Origin: Crenalkalicoccus roseus
GTDB lineage: Bacteria; Pseudomonadota; Alphaproteobacteria; Acetobacterales; Acetobacteraceae
Direction: 5' to 3'
Length of the DNA stretch: 64,000 nucleotides
NCBI RefSeq assembly: GCF_004761865.1
Contig: NZ_SJDM01000004.1
Coordinates: 1-64,000 of the forward strand
Positions 54,745-64,000 of this stretch are shown piece by piece (positions within the stretch are counted from its first letter, which is position 1; the number at the start of each line of letters is the position of its first letter). The notes under the pieces are model-generated. The model searched no databases. It saw nothing but the letters and a program-made list of their open reading frames with translations, and had not been told where the DNA came from. The translations under genes and the position numbers were made by a program.

Positions 54745-55011
54745 CTAGATCCCCTCGCGCCGCGGGCGGCGGGGCGGGCGCGGGCCGGCCCCGAAGCCTT
54801 CCTCGCGCGGGGGACGGCGCTGCGGCGGCGGCGCGGCCAGCTCCGCCTCCAGCTCCTTGATCTTGGCGGCGATCGAGGTGCGCAGCGTGGGCGAGGTATG
54901 CGGCTTCATGCCGCGCAGCGTCTCCTTCAGCTCGGCGAGCTGGCGCACCTTCTCCTCCCGCGTGCGCCTGAGGGGACGGTTGTCGGAGAACTGGCCTTCA
55001 TAGGAGCGCAT
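54745..55011 (-). CDS. Small coiled-coil protein of unknown function
   Basis: An 88-residue protein with an N-terminal half rich in Lys, Arg, Glu and Leu (EEKVRQLAELKETL and AAKIKELEAELAA) that should form a short coiled coil, and a Pro/Arg-rich disordered C-terminus. No signal peptide or membrane segment is seen. I do not recognise a family. The start at 55011 has the SD-like GGAACT region only weakly, but no other start gives a coherent protein. It lies between the SDR gene at 54686 and the pseudogene at 55137 on the same strand. Confidence 0.6.
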   Translation of the reverse strand: MRSYEGQFSDNRPLRRTREEKVRQLAELKETLRGMKPHTSPTLRTSIAAKIKELEAELAAPPPQRRPPREEGFGAGPRPPRRPRREGI

Positions 55012-55136
55012 GGGAGTTCCTCGAATTGAAAGGCCGGGACGGCCTGCGCCTGATTCCGCAGTCTAGCAGAAGGGGCGGTTCAGCGGGCCAGTGTGTCGTC
55101 GCCGATGGTGCCCAGGCTACCGAGGCCTGCAAGGTC

Positions 55137-55402
55137 TCAGGCCAGGGCAAGCATGAGGAAGACAGGCGGGCCGGGCAGCGCCTCCTCCATCCCCGGTTCG
55201 CCGAAGAAGGGCGGCATGGTCAGCACCAGCATGCCGAAGCTCCAGGGCAGCAGCAGCACCAAGCCGATCGGCAGGGCAGCGGGACAGCCGCGGATCAGCC
55301 AGGCCCAGGCGACGAACAGCAAAACGCCTCCGTCAGCAGATCGGTCCCCAGCGAGGCCATGGCGGCCAGGAGGTGAAGCGCGGCGACTGACGCAAGCCCC
55401 AT
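55137..55402 (-). pseudogene. Small membrane protein with probable frameshift
   Basis: Two overlapping frames appear to make one small polytopic membrane protein. An N-terminal piece starts at ATG 55402 (GLASVAALHLLAAMASLGTDLLTEA); one base appears to be missing near 55320, after which the other frame gives LLFVAWAWLIRG and WSFGMLVLTMPPFF to the stop at 55137. I do not know the family. It lies directly after odhB, where related genomes would often carry lpdA. Confidence 0.4.
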
Positions 55403-55456
55403 GAAGGCCCCGCGCCGCGGGCGGCCAGGCCAGCCGCGCGGAGCCCGCGGCACCGC

Positions 55457-56689
55457 TCACACCTCCAGCATCAGCCGCCTCGGATCCTCGATCGCCTCCT
55501 TCACGCGGACCAGGAAGCTCACCGCCTCCTTCCCGTCCACGATCCGGTGGTCGTAGGAGAGGGCGAGATACATCATCGGCCGCACCTCGATCTTGCCGCC
55601 GACCACCATCGGGCGGTCCTGGATCTTGTGCATGCCGAGGATGCCGGATTGCGGCGGGTTGAGGATCGGCGTGGACATCAGGCTGCCGTAGATGCCGCCG
55701 TTGGTGATGGTGAAGCTGCCGCCCGCAAGCTCCTCCAGCTTCAGCGCGCCGTCGCGGGCGCGCCGGCCGAAATCAGCGATTCGCTTCTCGATCTCGGCGA
55801 AGCCCATGCGGTCCGCATTGCGCAGCACCGGCACCACCAGGCCGGAGGGGCCGCCGACCGCGATGCCCATGTGCACGAAGTTCTTGTAGATAATGTCCTC
55901 GCCCTCGATCTCGGCGTTGACGGCGGGGAATTCCTTCAGCGCGGCGACGCAGGCCTTCACGAAGAAGGACATGAAGCCGAGGCGCACGCCGTGCCGCTTC
56001 TCGAAGGAGTCGCGATACTCGCTGCGCAGCGCCATCACCGCGCCCATGTCCACCTCGTTGAAGGTGGTGAGCATGGCGGCGGTGTTCTGCGCCTCCTTCA
56101 GGCGGCGCGCTATGGTCAGGCGCAGGCGCGTCATCCGCACCCGCTCCTCGCCCTCCTCCAGCGCGCGGGCGGGCTTCGCCGCGGGCGGGGCGGCAGGGGC
56201 GGCCGGGCGCTGCAGGAAGGCCAGCACGTCGCCCTTGGTGATGCGCCCGTCCTTGCCGGTGCCGGGGCCGATCTGCTCGGAGGTGAGGCGGTTCTCCTCC
56301 ATCAGCTTCGCCGCGGCGGGCATCGGCGGGACGCTCCGGAGGGGTTCCGGCGTGTGCGCCCCCGGCACCGCCACCGGCCCGGCCGGCACGCGCTTCTCCT
56401 CCACCTTCGGCTGCGCCGGCGCCGCGGCCGCAGGCTTTGGCGGGGCGGCCGCGGCGCCGGCGGCGATGCTGCCGAGCACGGCGCCCGGCGTCACCTCCGC
56501 CCCCTCCTCCGCGGCGATGGATTCGATGACGCCGGCGGCGGGCGCGTTCACCTCCACCGTCACCTTGTCGGTCTCGAGCTCGACCACCGGCTCGTCCGCC
56601 GCCACGGCCTCGCCGGCCTTCTTCAGCCAGCGTGCCACGGTCGCGCTGCTCACGCTCTCGCCCAGGGAGGGCACGAGGATCTCCGTCAT
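55457..56689 (-). CDS. odhB: 2-oxoglutarate dehydrogenase E2 (dihydrolipoyllysine succinyltransferase)
   Basis: A 410-residue E2 subunit, the succinyl transferase core of the 2-oxoglutarate dehydrogenase complex. The lipoyl domain has the modified Lys in [12 protein letters not shown] at about residue 43; an Ala/Pro linker follows, then the E3/E1-binding domain ([15 protein letters not shown]) and the catalytic domain with the His/Asp of [11 protein letters not shown]. It is 21 bp downstream of odhA on the same strand. No lpdA (E3) follows it in the window. Confidence 0.97.
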   Translation of the reverse strand: MTEILVPSLGESVSSATVARWLKKAGEAVAADEPVVELETDKVTVEVNAPAAGVIESIAAEEGAEVTPGAVLGSIAAGAAAAPPKPAAAAPAQPKVEEKRVPAGPVAVPGAHTPEPLRSVPPMPAAAKLMEENRLTSEQIGPGTGKDGRITKGDVLAFLQRPAAPAAPPAAKPARALEEGEERVRMTRLRLTIARRLKEAQNTAAMLTTFNEVDMGAVMALRSEYRDSFEKRHGVRLGFMSFFVKACVAALKEFPAVNAEIEGEDIIYKNFVHMGIAVGGPSGLVVPVLRNADRMGFAEIEKRIADFGRRARDGALKLEELAGGSFTITNGGIYGSLMSTPILNPPQSGILGMHKIQDRPMVVGGKIEVRPMMYLALSYDHRIVDGKEAVSFLVRVKEAIEDPRRLMLEV

Positions 56690-56710
56690 CGTCCTATCGC
56701 CTTCCTGCGG

Positions 56711-59569
56711 TCAGGGCGCGAGCGCCTGCCGCACCAATGCTTCCTGCTGCTGCTGGTGAACCTTGGCGAGGCCCGTGGCCGGGCTCGCCGCCTCCTCCCG
56801 CCCCACATAGAGCGGGCGCTTCGCCTTGATGTCGAGGCCGGCGAGCACCTTCTCGATCCGCCGGTCCATGAAGCCCCAGGCGCCCATGTTCTCGGGCTCC
56901 TCCTGGCACCACACCACCTCCGCGTTGCGGTAGGGGGCGAGGGCGCCGGCCAGGCTGTTCGCCGGGAAGGGGTAGAGCTGCTCGACGCGGATGATCGCCA
57001 CGTCCCCGATGCCGCGTTCGCGCCGTTCCGCCAGCAGGTCGTAATAGACCTTGCCGGTGCAGAGCACCACGCGCCGCACCTTCTCCTCCGGCGCGATCGC
57101 GTCCACCTCCGGGATCACGTAGCGGAAGGCGCTGCCGGGGCCGAATTCGGCCAGCGAGGACACGGCGAGCTTGTGGCGCAGCAGCGATTTCGGCGTCATC
57201 AGCACCAGGGGCTTGCGGTAGTTGGCCTTGAGCTGTCGCCGCAGCCCGTGGAAGTAGTTGGCCGGGGTGGTGAAGTTGCACACCCGCATGTTCCGCTCGG
57301 CGCAGAGCTGCAGGTAGCGCTCCAGCCGCGCCGAGGAATGCTCCGGCCCCTGGCCCTCGTAGCCGTGCGGCAGCAGCATGACGAGGCCGGACATGCGCAG
57401 CCACTTGGTCTCGGCCGAGGCCACGAACTGGTCTATGATCACCTGCGCGCCGTTCGCGAAGTCCCCGAACTGCGCCTCCCACAGCACCAGCGTGTGCGGG
57501 TCGGCCAGGGAGTAGCCGTACTCGAAGCCGAGCACGCCGAATTCCGAGAGCAGGGAGTTGAACGCCTCGAAACGCTTCTGACCCTCGCGGATGTTGTTCA
57601 GCGGCACGTATTCCGCCTGGGTCCGCTGGTCCACCAGCACGGCGTGGCGCTGGCTGAAGGTGCCGCGCTGCACGTCCTCGCCGGAGAGGCGCACGCGGTG
57701 GCCCTCCAGCAGCAGCGTGCCGAAGGCCAGCGCCTCGCCGGTCGCCCAGTCTATGCCCTCGCCGGCCTCGATCGCCTGGCGCTTCGCCTCGAGCTGGCGC
57801 GCGATCTTGGGGTTGACGGCGAAGCCCTCCGGCACGCGGGCCAGCGCCGCGCCCACCTCGCGCAGCGTCTCCAGCGGCACGGCGGTGGCGTGCAGACGTT
57901 CCACCTCGCCGGTGGAATCGACGGCCCTGAGCCCGCTCCAGTGCCCTTCCAGCCAGTCGGCCTTGTTCGGCTTGAAGTTCTGCGCCGCCTGGTGCGCCTC
58001 CTCCAGCGTGGCGGTGAAGGCGTCGAGCATCGCCTTCGCCTCCTCGGCCGGCACCGCGCCCTCCCGCGCCAGGCGCTCGGCATAGAGGGTCCGCGTGGTC
58101 TTCATCTCGCGGATGCGGCTGTACATGATGGGCTGGGTGAAGGCCGGCTCGTCGCTCTCGTTGTGGCCGTGGCGGCGGTAGCAGACGATGTCCAGCACCA
58201 CGTCGGTGGCGAATTCCTGCCGGAACTCGGCGGCAAGGCGCGCGGCGAAGACCACCGCCTCCGGGTCGTCGCCGTTCACGTGCCAGATCGGCGCCTGCAC
58301 CGCCTTGGCGATGTCGGTGCAGTAGAGGCCGGAATAGGCGTGCGCCGGCACGGTGGTGAAGCCGATCTGGTTGTTGGTGACGATGTGCACCGTGCCCCCG
58401 GTGCGGTAGCCGATGAGCTGGCTCATCGCCATCGTCTCGTACACCACGCCCTGGCCGGCGAAGGCGGCGTCGCCGTGCAGCAGCACGCCCATCACCGACC
58501 TGCGCTGTCGGGTGTCGCCCGCCATGTCCTGCCGCGCGCGCACCTTGCCCACCACCACCGGGTCCACCGCCTCGAGGTGCGAGGGGTTGGGCTGCAGGGA
58601 GAGGTGCACCAGCCGCCCCGCGATCTCGACATCCGTGCTGGTGCCAAGGTGGTACTTCACGTCGCCCGAGCCCTGCACATCGTTCGGATGCGCGGCCACG
58701 CCGTGGAACTCGGAGAACACCTGCACGAAGGGCTTGCGCATCACGTTGACCAGCACGTTCAGCCGGCCGCGATGCGCCATGCCGATGGCGATCTCCCGCA
58801 CCCCCGCCTTCGCCGCCGTCTCGATCACCGCCTCGAGGGCGGGGATGGTGCTCTCGCCCCCCTCCAGGCCGAACCGCTTGGTGCCGACGAATTTGCGGGC
58901 GCAGAACGCCTCGAACCCCTCCGCCTCGGTGAGCTGCTGCAGGATAGTCCGCTTCTCGTCGCGGCCGAAGGCGCCGACCCATGGCGCGCCCTCCATGCGG
59001 CGCTGGATCCAGTCCTTCTGGCCGGGATCCTGGATGTGCATGAACTCGACGCCGATCGGGCCGCAGTAGCTGGCGCGGCAGATCGCCAGGATCTCGCGCA
59101 GCGTGGCCGTCTCCTTCCCCAGCACCATGTCGAGGAAGATCGGCCGGTCCATGTCGGCTTCCGTGAAGCCGTAGGTCTTCGGATCGAGCTCCGGATGCGG
59201 CTTCGGCTGCTGCAGGCCGAGCGGGTCGAGCCGCGCCTCGAGGTGGCCGCGCACGCGGTAGCTGCGGATCAGCATCAGCGCCCGCAGGCTGTCGAGCACC
59301 TGGCGCCGCGCGGCCTCGGCGTCCGGCGCCGGCGCGGCCTTGCCGCGGGGCTCGGGCTCGGGCGCGAAGCCGCCACGCGGGCGGGGAGCCCAGGAGGCGC
59401 CGAGGGCATCGGTCAGCACCGCCCGCGCGTCGTCGTTCAGCGCCGCGAAGAGCTCGGCGAAGGAGGGGTCCACGCTGTCCGGCTTCTCCACCCATCGGGC
59501 GTAGAGGTCGGCGAGGAAGGCGGCGTTCGCCCCTGTCATCGCGGTCGCGAGGATGTCCACTCCGGCCAT
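56711..59569 (-). CDS. odhA: 2-oxoglutarate dehydrogenase E1
   Basis: A 952-residue thiamine-diphosphate-dependent E1 that decarboxylates 2-oxoglutarate and transfers the succinyl group to OdhB lipoate. The start M-A-G-V-D-I-L at 59569 follows GGAGAG. Conserved stretches include F-G-L-E-G-G-E-S-T-I-P-A, M-A-H-R-G-R-L-N-V-L, G-D-V-K-Y-H-L-G, the ThDP-Mg motif G-D-D-P-E-A, and the pyrimidine-binding region with the H-G-Y-E-G-Q-G-P-E-H-S-S-A-R-L-E. Length is canonical. It lies 179 bp after sucD, long enough for its own promoter. Confidence 0.97.
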   Translation of the reverse strand: MAGVDILATAMTGANAAFLADLYARWVEKPDSVDPSFAELFAALNDDARAVLTDALGASWAPRPRGGFAPEPEPRGKAAPAPDAEAARRQVLDSLRALMLIRSYRVRGHLEARLDPLGLQQPKPHPELDPKTYGFTEADMDRPIFLDMVLGKETATLREILAICRASYCGPIGVEFMHIQDPGQKDWIQRRMEGAPWVGAFGRDEKRTILQQLTEAEGFEAFCARKFVGTKRFGLEGGESTIPALEAVIETAAKAGVREIAIGMAHRGRLNVLVNVMRKPFVQVFSEFHGVAAHPNDVQGSGDVKYHLGTSTDVEIAGRLVHLSLQPNPSHLEAVDPVVVGKVRARQDMAGDTRQRRSVMGVLLHGDAAFAGQGVVYETMAMSQLIGYRTGGTVHIVTNNQIGFTTVPAHAYSGLYCTDIAKAVQAPIWHVNGDDPEAVVFAARLAAEFRQEFATDVVLDIVCYRRHGHNESDEPAFTQPIMYSRIREMKTTRTLYAERLAREGAVPAEEAKAMLDAFTATLEEAHQAAQNFKPNKADWLEGHWSGLRAVDSTGEVERLHATAVPLETLREVGAALARVPEGFAVNPKIARQLEAKRQAIEAGEGIDWATGEALAFGTLLLEGHRVRLSGEDVQRGTFSQRHAVLVDQRTQAEYVPLNNIREGQKRFEAFNSLLSEFGVLGFEYGYSLADPHTLVLWEAQFGDFANGAQVIIDQFVASAETKWLRMSGLVMLLPHGYEGQGPEHSSARLERYLQLCAERNMRVCNFTTPANYFHGLRRQLKANYRKPLVLMTPKSLLRHKLAVSSLAEFGPGSAFRYVIPEVDAIAPEEKVRRVVLCTGKVYYDLLAERRERGIGDVAIIRVEQLYPFPANSLAGALAPYRNAEVVWCQEEPENMGAWGFMDRRIEKVLAGLDIKAKRPLYVGREEAASPATGLAKVHQQQQEALVRQALAP

Positions 59570-59748
59570 GCGTCTCTCCTGGCCGGCACGACGGCCGGCG
59601 GCGTCCTCGGGTTGTTGCGCTGCTGGGCGCGCGGCTGGCGCCAGCCCTGCATAGCGGGCCGGCGGCGGCATACATAGGGCCTGTGGCGCGGTTGCGGCAG
59701 TCTCCCGCTGTGCGGGGGGGACCGCCTCGGGGCGCGCCCCCCGAAGCC

Positions 59749-60633
59749 TCAGCCCTTCAGCGCCCTCACCATGGTGGAGCCGAGCGCCGCCGGGCTGTCC
59801 GCCACGTGGATGCCGGCCTCGCGCATCGCCTCCATCTTCGCCGCCGCCGTGTCCCGGCCGCCGGAGATCACGGCCCCCGCATGGCCCATGCGCCGCCCGG
59901 GCGGGGCGGTGGCGCCGGCGATGAAGCCCACAACCGGCTTGCGGCCCCGATTCTCCCGCGCCAGGAACTCGGCGGCCTGGATCTCGGACTGGCCGCCGAT
60001 CTCGCCGATCATGATGATGGACTTCGTCTCCTCGTCGGCCAGGAACATCTCCAGCACCTCGATGAAGTCCATGCCCTTCACCGGGTCGCCGCCGATGCCG
60101 ACGCAGGTGGACTGGCCGAGCCCCGCCGCGGTGGTCTGCGCCACCGCCTCGTAGGTCAGGGTGCCCGAGCGGGAGACGATGCCGACCGAGCCGCGGCGGT
60201 GGATGTGCCCCGGCATGATGCCGATCTTGCACGCCTCCGGGGTGATCACGCCCGGGCAGTTCGGCCCGACCAGCCGGGAGCGCGAGCCGTCCAGCGCCCG
60301 CTTCACCCGCACCATGTCGAGCACCGGGATGCCTTCGGTGATGCAGACGATCAGCGGCACCTCGGCGTCGATCGCCTCCAGGATCGCGTCCGCGGCGAAG
60401 GGGGCGGGAACGTAGATCACCGAGGCGTCGGCGCCGGTCTTCTCCCGGCACTCCGCCACCGTGTCGAACACCGGCAGGTTGAGCTCGGGATGCGTGGTGC
60501 CGCCCTTGCCCGGCGTCACCCCACCCACGTATTTCGAGCCGTAGGCGATGCCCTGCGCGGCGTGGAAGGTGCCCTGGGCGCCGGTGAAGCCCTGGGTCAT
60601 CACCCGCGTGTTCTCGTTGACCAGGATGGCCAT
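59749..60633 (-). CDS. sucD: Succinate--CoA ligase alpha subunit
   Basis: A 294-residue alpha subunit of succinyl-CoA synthetase, forming succinate and NTP from succinyl-CoA. The CoA-binding region F-T-G-A-Q-G-T-F-H, the [10 protein letters not shown] segment and the phosphohistidine in [11 protein letters not shown] are present. It starts at 60633, two bases after the stop of sucC, and is translated from the same message. Length and motifs are canonical. Confidence 0.97.
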   Translation of the reverse strand: MAILVNENTRVMTQGFTGAQGTFHAAQGIAYGSKYVGGVTPGKGGTTHPELNLPVFDTVAECREKTGADASVIYVPAPFAADAILEAIDAEVPLIVCITEGIPVLDMVRVKRALDGSRSRLVGPNCPGVITPEACKIGIMPGHIHRRGSVGIVSRSGTLTYEAVAQTTAAGLGQSTCVGIGGDPVKGMDFIEVLEMFLADEETKSIIMIGEIGGQSEIQAAEFLARENRGRKPVVGFIAGATAPPGRRMGHAGAVISGGRDTAAAKMEAMREAGIHVADSPAALGSTMVRALKG

Positions 60634-60635
60634 GC

Positions 60636-61832
60636 TCAGGCGGCCTCCTTCACCGCGCGCACCACCTTCTCGGCGGCGTCGGCCAGGTTGTCGGCGGGAA
60701 TGATGGCGAGGCCGCTCTCGGCCAGGATCTTCTTGCCGAGCTCGACATTCGTGCCCTCGAGGCGGACCACCAGCGGCACCTTGAGGTGCAGCGTCTTGGT
60801 CGCCTCCACGATGCCGGTCGCGATCATGTCGCACTTGGCGATGCCGCCGAAGATGTTGACCAGGATCGCCTTCACGTTGGGGTCGGAGGTGATGATGCGG
60901 AAGGCCTGGGTCACCCGCTCCGCCGTCGCCGTGCCGCCGACGTCGAGGAAATTGGCCGGGGAGGAGCCGTAGAGCTTGATGATGTCCATCGTCGCCATGG
61001 CGAGGCCGGCGCCGTTCACCATGCAGCCGATCTCGCCGTCGAGCGCGACATAGTTGAGCTCGTGGCGCACCGCCTCGAGCTCCTTCGGGTCCATCTCCGC
61101 CTCGTCGCGCAGCCCCTCCAGCTCCTTGTGGCGGAACAGCGCGTTGTCGTCGAAGGAGACCTTGGCGTCGAGCGCGACCACGTCGCCCTTCTTCGTCACC
61201 ACCAGCGGGTTCACCTCGACGATCGCGCAGTCGAGCTCGACGAAGGCGCGGTACATGGCGGTGACGAATTTCTCGAAGCTTCGGAGCTGCGGGCCGGACA
61301 GGCCGAGGCCGAAGCCGAGCTTGCGGCAGTGGAAGCCGGAGATGCCGGTGGCCGGGTCGATCGCCGCGCGCAGGATCCTCTCGGGGTGGCTCGCCGCCAC
61401 CTCCTCGATCTCCATCCCTCCCTCGGAGGAGGCGATGACGGTGACGCGCGAGGTCTCGCGGTCCACCAGCAGCGAGAGGTAGAGCTCGCGGGCGATGTCG
61501 CAGCCATCCTCGACATAGACGCGCTGCACCACCTTGCCACCCGGCCCGGTCTGCTTGGTGACCAGGGTCTTGCCGAGCATCGCGGCGGCGGCCTCGCGCA
61601 CCTCCTCGAGGCTGCGCACCACGCGCACGCCGCCCTTGCCGCCCGGATCCTCCCGGAAGCGGCCGGCGCCGCGCCCGCCGGCGTGGATCTGCGCCTTCAC
61701 CACATAGACCGGCCCCGGCAGGGTGCGGGCCACTTCCGCCGCCTCCCTGGCCGTGAAGGCGACATGTCCGTCGAGCACGGCGACGCCGTAGCGCCGCAGC
61801 AGCTCCTTCGCCTGGTATTCGTGGATGTTCAT
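60636..61832 (-). CDS. sucC: Succinate--CoA ligase beta subunit
   Basis: A 398-residue ATP-grasp beta subunit of succinyl-CoA synthetase. The start [16 protein letters not shown] is standard; [11 protein letters not shown] is the nucleotide-binding loop, and the [13 protein letters not shown] region is near the C-terminus. It forms an operon with sucD downstream. Upstream, a strong intrinsic terminator (61913-61945) separates it from mdh, so sucCD probably has its own promoter in the 119-bp gap. Confidence 0.97.
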   Translation of the reverse strand: MNIHEYQAKELLRRYGVAVLDGHVAFTAREAAEVARTLPGPVYVVKAQIHAGGRGAGRFREDPGGKGGVRVVRSLEEVREAAAAMLGKTLVTKQTGPGGKVVQRVYVEDGCDIARELYLSLLVDRETSRVTVIASSEGGMEIEEVAASHPERILRAAIDPATGISGFHCRKLGFGLGLSGPQLRSFEKFVTAMYRAFVELDCAIVEVNPLVVTKKGDVVALDAKVSFDDNALFRHKELEGLRDEAEMDPKELEAVRHELNYVALDGEIGCMVNGAGLAMATMDIIKLYGSSPANFLDVGGTATAERVTQAFRIITSDPNVKAILVNIFGGIAKCDMIATGIVEATKTLHLKVPLVVRLEGTNVELGKKILAESGLAIIPADNLADAAEKVVRAVKEAA

Positions 61833-61912
61833 CCGTTCACCCTTCGCACCGGCCCGCCCTGGGAGCCCTGCCGGGCCGACAGCCTAGCGGATCCGGAGCC
61901 GGAACGCCCCAT

Positions 61913-61945
61913 AAGGAAAACGGCCGGGGCGCCGGTCCCGGCCGG
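61913..61945 (-). terminator. Intrinsic terminator after mdh
   Basis: On the minus strand an 8-bp perfect stem (CGGCCGGG / CCCGGCCG) with an 8-base loop is followed by TTTTCCTT. It starts seven bases after the mdh stop codon. This is the clearest intrinsic terminator in the window. Confidence 0.8.
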
Positions 61946-61951
61946 TTCCGC

Positions 61952-62947
<996 letters not shown>

Positions 62948-63028
62948 CTACTCCGCCCCGTCCGGGGCGGCAAGGCGCACCCGGCGCGGCCCCCTTCCGC
63001 GCCCGGATCCGCCGCCCGACACCCCGCG

Positions 63029-63394
63029 TCAGAAGGGCATGCAGCGCACGACGTCGCTGTGGCCGGTGGCGAGGGTCGCCATGGTGCCGGCGGGGCAGCC
63101 GGCCATCTGCACGCCCATGGCCGGTGGCAGGCCCGCCGTCCAGTCGAAGGAGCGTCCGCCGCACGCGCCCCGCCCCCGCGCGCAGGTGGCGGCGCGCTGC
63201 GTCTGGGTGGCGGAGCGGGGCTCCTTCACGCCGCGCCGCGCCTGGTCCGGCTTGGGCACGGCGCCGGCGCGGGCCGGCGCCGAAGACGCGGCGACCTTGC
63301 CCCGGGTGATGCCGGCGCCGTCCTTGCCCGAGGTGGCGAGGGCCGGTCCGGCGGCGAGAAGAAGTCCGAGCAAGGCGAGCGGGAAGGCGCGCAT
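63029..63394 (-). CDS. Small secreted Cys-containing protein, unknown
   Basis: A 121-residue protein with a clear signal peptide (MRAFPLALLGLLLAAGPALA) and a basic, Arg/Ala-rich mature part, then a C-terminal region with five Cys (T-C-A-R-G-R-G-A-C-G-G, A-G-C-P-A-G, R-C-M-P-F). I do not recognise a family. It is upstream of mdh on the same strand (123-bp gap) and downstream of zapE. The secreted character and the Cys pattern suggest a small disulfide-bonded periplasmic protein. Confidence 0.6.
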   Translation of the reverse strand: MRAFPLALLGLLLAAGPALATSGKDGAGITRGKVAASSAPARAGAVPKPDQARRGVKEPRSATQTQRAATCARGRGACGGRSFDWTAGLPPAMGVQMAGCPAGTMATLATGHSDVVRCMPF

Positions 63395-63483
63395 TCAGGA
63401 TCCCCCTTGATTCCGTGATGCGTGTTGCGCCGTGTTACAGCAGCCCAGCCCGCGCTGGCCAGCCCCCACGTGCCGCGCGGCCT

Positions 63484-64000
63484 TCAGGTCAGGTGTGGCA
63501 ACGCCAGGTAGTCCTGGCTCTGCATCTCCATGAGGCGGCTCGCCGTGCGCTCGAACATCGCCGCATTCTCGCCGCGCTCGTAGAGCAGGTCGGGCGCCGC
63601 CTCGGCGGAGGCGACCAGCTTGCAGCGGTGCTCGTAGAGCGCGTCCACCAGGGTGATGAAGCGGCGGGCCCTGTCGAAATTCTCGGGGCCCAGGCGGGGA
63701 ATCCCATCCAGCACCAGGGTGTGGAAATGCGTGGCGAGCGCCAGGTAGTCGGCGGGGCCGAGGGGGCGGCCGCACAGCGTCTCGAAATCCGCCCGCGCCA
63801 CGCCGCGCGCCGCCTGCGGAATCTCGAGCCAGCGGCCGAGCACGGCGAGGCGCGCCGGCCTGCCGTGCGGCTCGCCGCTCAGCTCCAGGAAGGCGCGGTC
63901 CAGCGCCTGCTCGGCCCGCGCGTCGGCCGGGCAGTGCCAGGTCGGCATGCCGCGGATGCGGTCGCGCCGGTAGTCGCGCTCCGCTTCCAGAACCAGCACC
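63484..64000 (-). CDS. zapE: Cell division ATPase ZapE (partial)
   Basis: The C-terminal 171 or so residues of a ZapE/AFG1-family AAA+ ATPase; the gene runs off the right end of the window, so the Walker A and B motifs are not visible. The remaining part shows the family ending, with R-P-L-G-P-A-D-Y-L-A-L-A, the H-T-L-V-L-D-G-I-P-R-L segment, R-A-R-R-F-I-T-L-V-D-A-L-Y-E-H-R-C-K-L-V-A-S-A and F-E-R-T-A-S-R-L-M-E-M-Q-S. In E. coli ZapE acts on FtsZ at the late division ring. zapE next to mdh is a common alphaproteobacterial arrangement, which supports the call. Confidence 0.92.
   Translation of the reverse strand, partial: VLVLEAERDYRRDRIRGMPTWHCPADARAEQALDRAFLELSGEPHGRPARLAVLGRWLEIPQAARGVARADFETLCGRPLGPADYLALATHFHTLVLDGIPRLGPENFDRARRFITLVDALYEHRCKLVASAEAAPDLLYERGENAAMFERTASRLMEMQSQDYLALPHLT

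Noticed and set aside
55547-59677. A 1376-residue open frame on the plus strand
   Set aside because: Antisense to odhB and odhA, which are certain.
59715-59745. Terminator after sucD
   Set aside because: A GC-rich palindrome around GGGGCGCGCCCC is present, but the stem has almost no loop and no U-tract, so I do not call it.

Overview
The window is very GC-rich chromosomal DNA from an alphaproteobacterium, most likely an Acetobacteraceae member of the Roseomonas type. This rests on gene content and order: a flagellar export block running straight into a CckA-type hybrid kinase, recA and alaS close together, an mdh-sucC-sucD-odhA-odhB TCA block beside zapE, a SoeABC-type sulfite dehydrogenase, and many solitary SDR, cyclase and 2-hydroxyacid dehydrogenase genes. 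No database search was possible, so the taxonomic call is an inference.

Layout. (1) 1-4167 is the edge of an integrated element. It holds a stand-alone DGQHR/DndB-like protein, a 59-residue helix-turn-helix protein and a tyrosine integrase whose C-terminus looks broken; the integrase start lies about 105 bp from the 3' end of tRNA-Gln(CTG). (2) 4.3-6.1 kb has a Ppx/GppA-type phosphatase and the rRNA methylase RlmE. Next come about 820 bp with no intact gene, only frame-broken coding remnants and palindromes. (3) 7.0-13.3 kb is a flagellar export and rod cluster in two divergent arms: fliO-fliP plus a small unknown gene on the minus strand, and flgB-flgC-fliE-fliQ-fliR-flhB-cckA on the plus strand. 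(4) 13.3-18.2 kb has recA with an SOS-like box, a ferritin-like stress protein and alaS. (5) 18.3-30.7 kb is mixed metabolism: a Ca2+/cation antiporter, an LLM monooxygenase, a ketopantoate reductase-like enzyme, several SDRs, a Tat-exported cyclase, a frameshifted MATE exporter and the tight aroE-coaE-dnaQ operon. (6) 30.8-35.4 kb is soeABC. (7) 35.5-39.9 kb is an accessory patch: an EF-hand lipoprotein-sized secreted protein overlapping a secreted protein built of five repeats each carrying a Cys pair, then a beta-helix protein with two identical carbohydrate-binding modules. (8) 39.9-54.7 kb has gnd-gntK-hydrolase, an RraA-like protein, an AmpG-like permease, alanine dehydrogenase, glutathione synthetase, a SirB1-like protein, a MarR/SnoaL divergent pair, an MscS channel, a short OpgH, a GMC oxidoreductase and an SDR. 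(9) 54.7-64 kb carries the TCA block, transcribed leftward (mdh, terminator, sucC-sucD, odhA-odhB), followed at the right edge by a small secreted protein and the partial zapE.

Genes that act together: FliO/P/Q/R and FlhB form the flagellar export gate, with FlgB, FlgC and FliE building the first rod segments. SoeA/B/C form one membrane-anchored molybdoenzyme. OdhA/OdhB, SucC/SucD and Mdh carry out successive TCA steps; the shared E3 (lpdA) is not in the window. Gnd and GntK feed gluconate through the oxidative pentose phosphate branch. OpgH and MscS are both linked to osmotic adaptation.

A recurring family of small intergenic palindromes (6.85-6.96, 14.64, 18.18-18.26 and 21.12 kb) is not explained by genes. 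The strongest candidates for something undescribed are the five-repeat Cys-pair protein with its EF-hand partner, the DGQHR-HTH element at tRNA-Gln, and the duplicated-CBM beta-helix protein.
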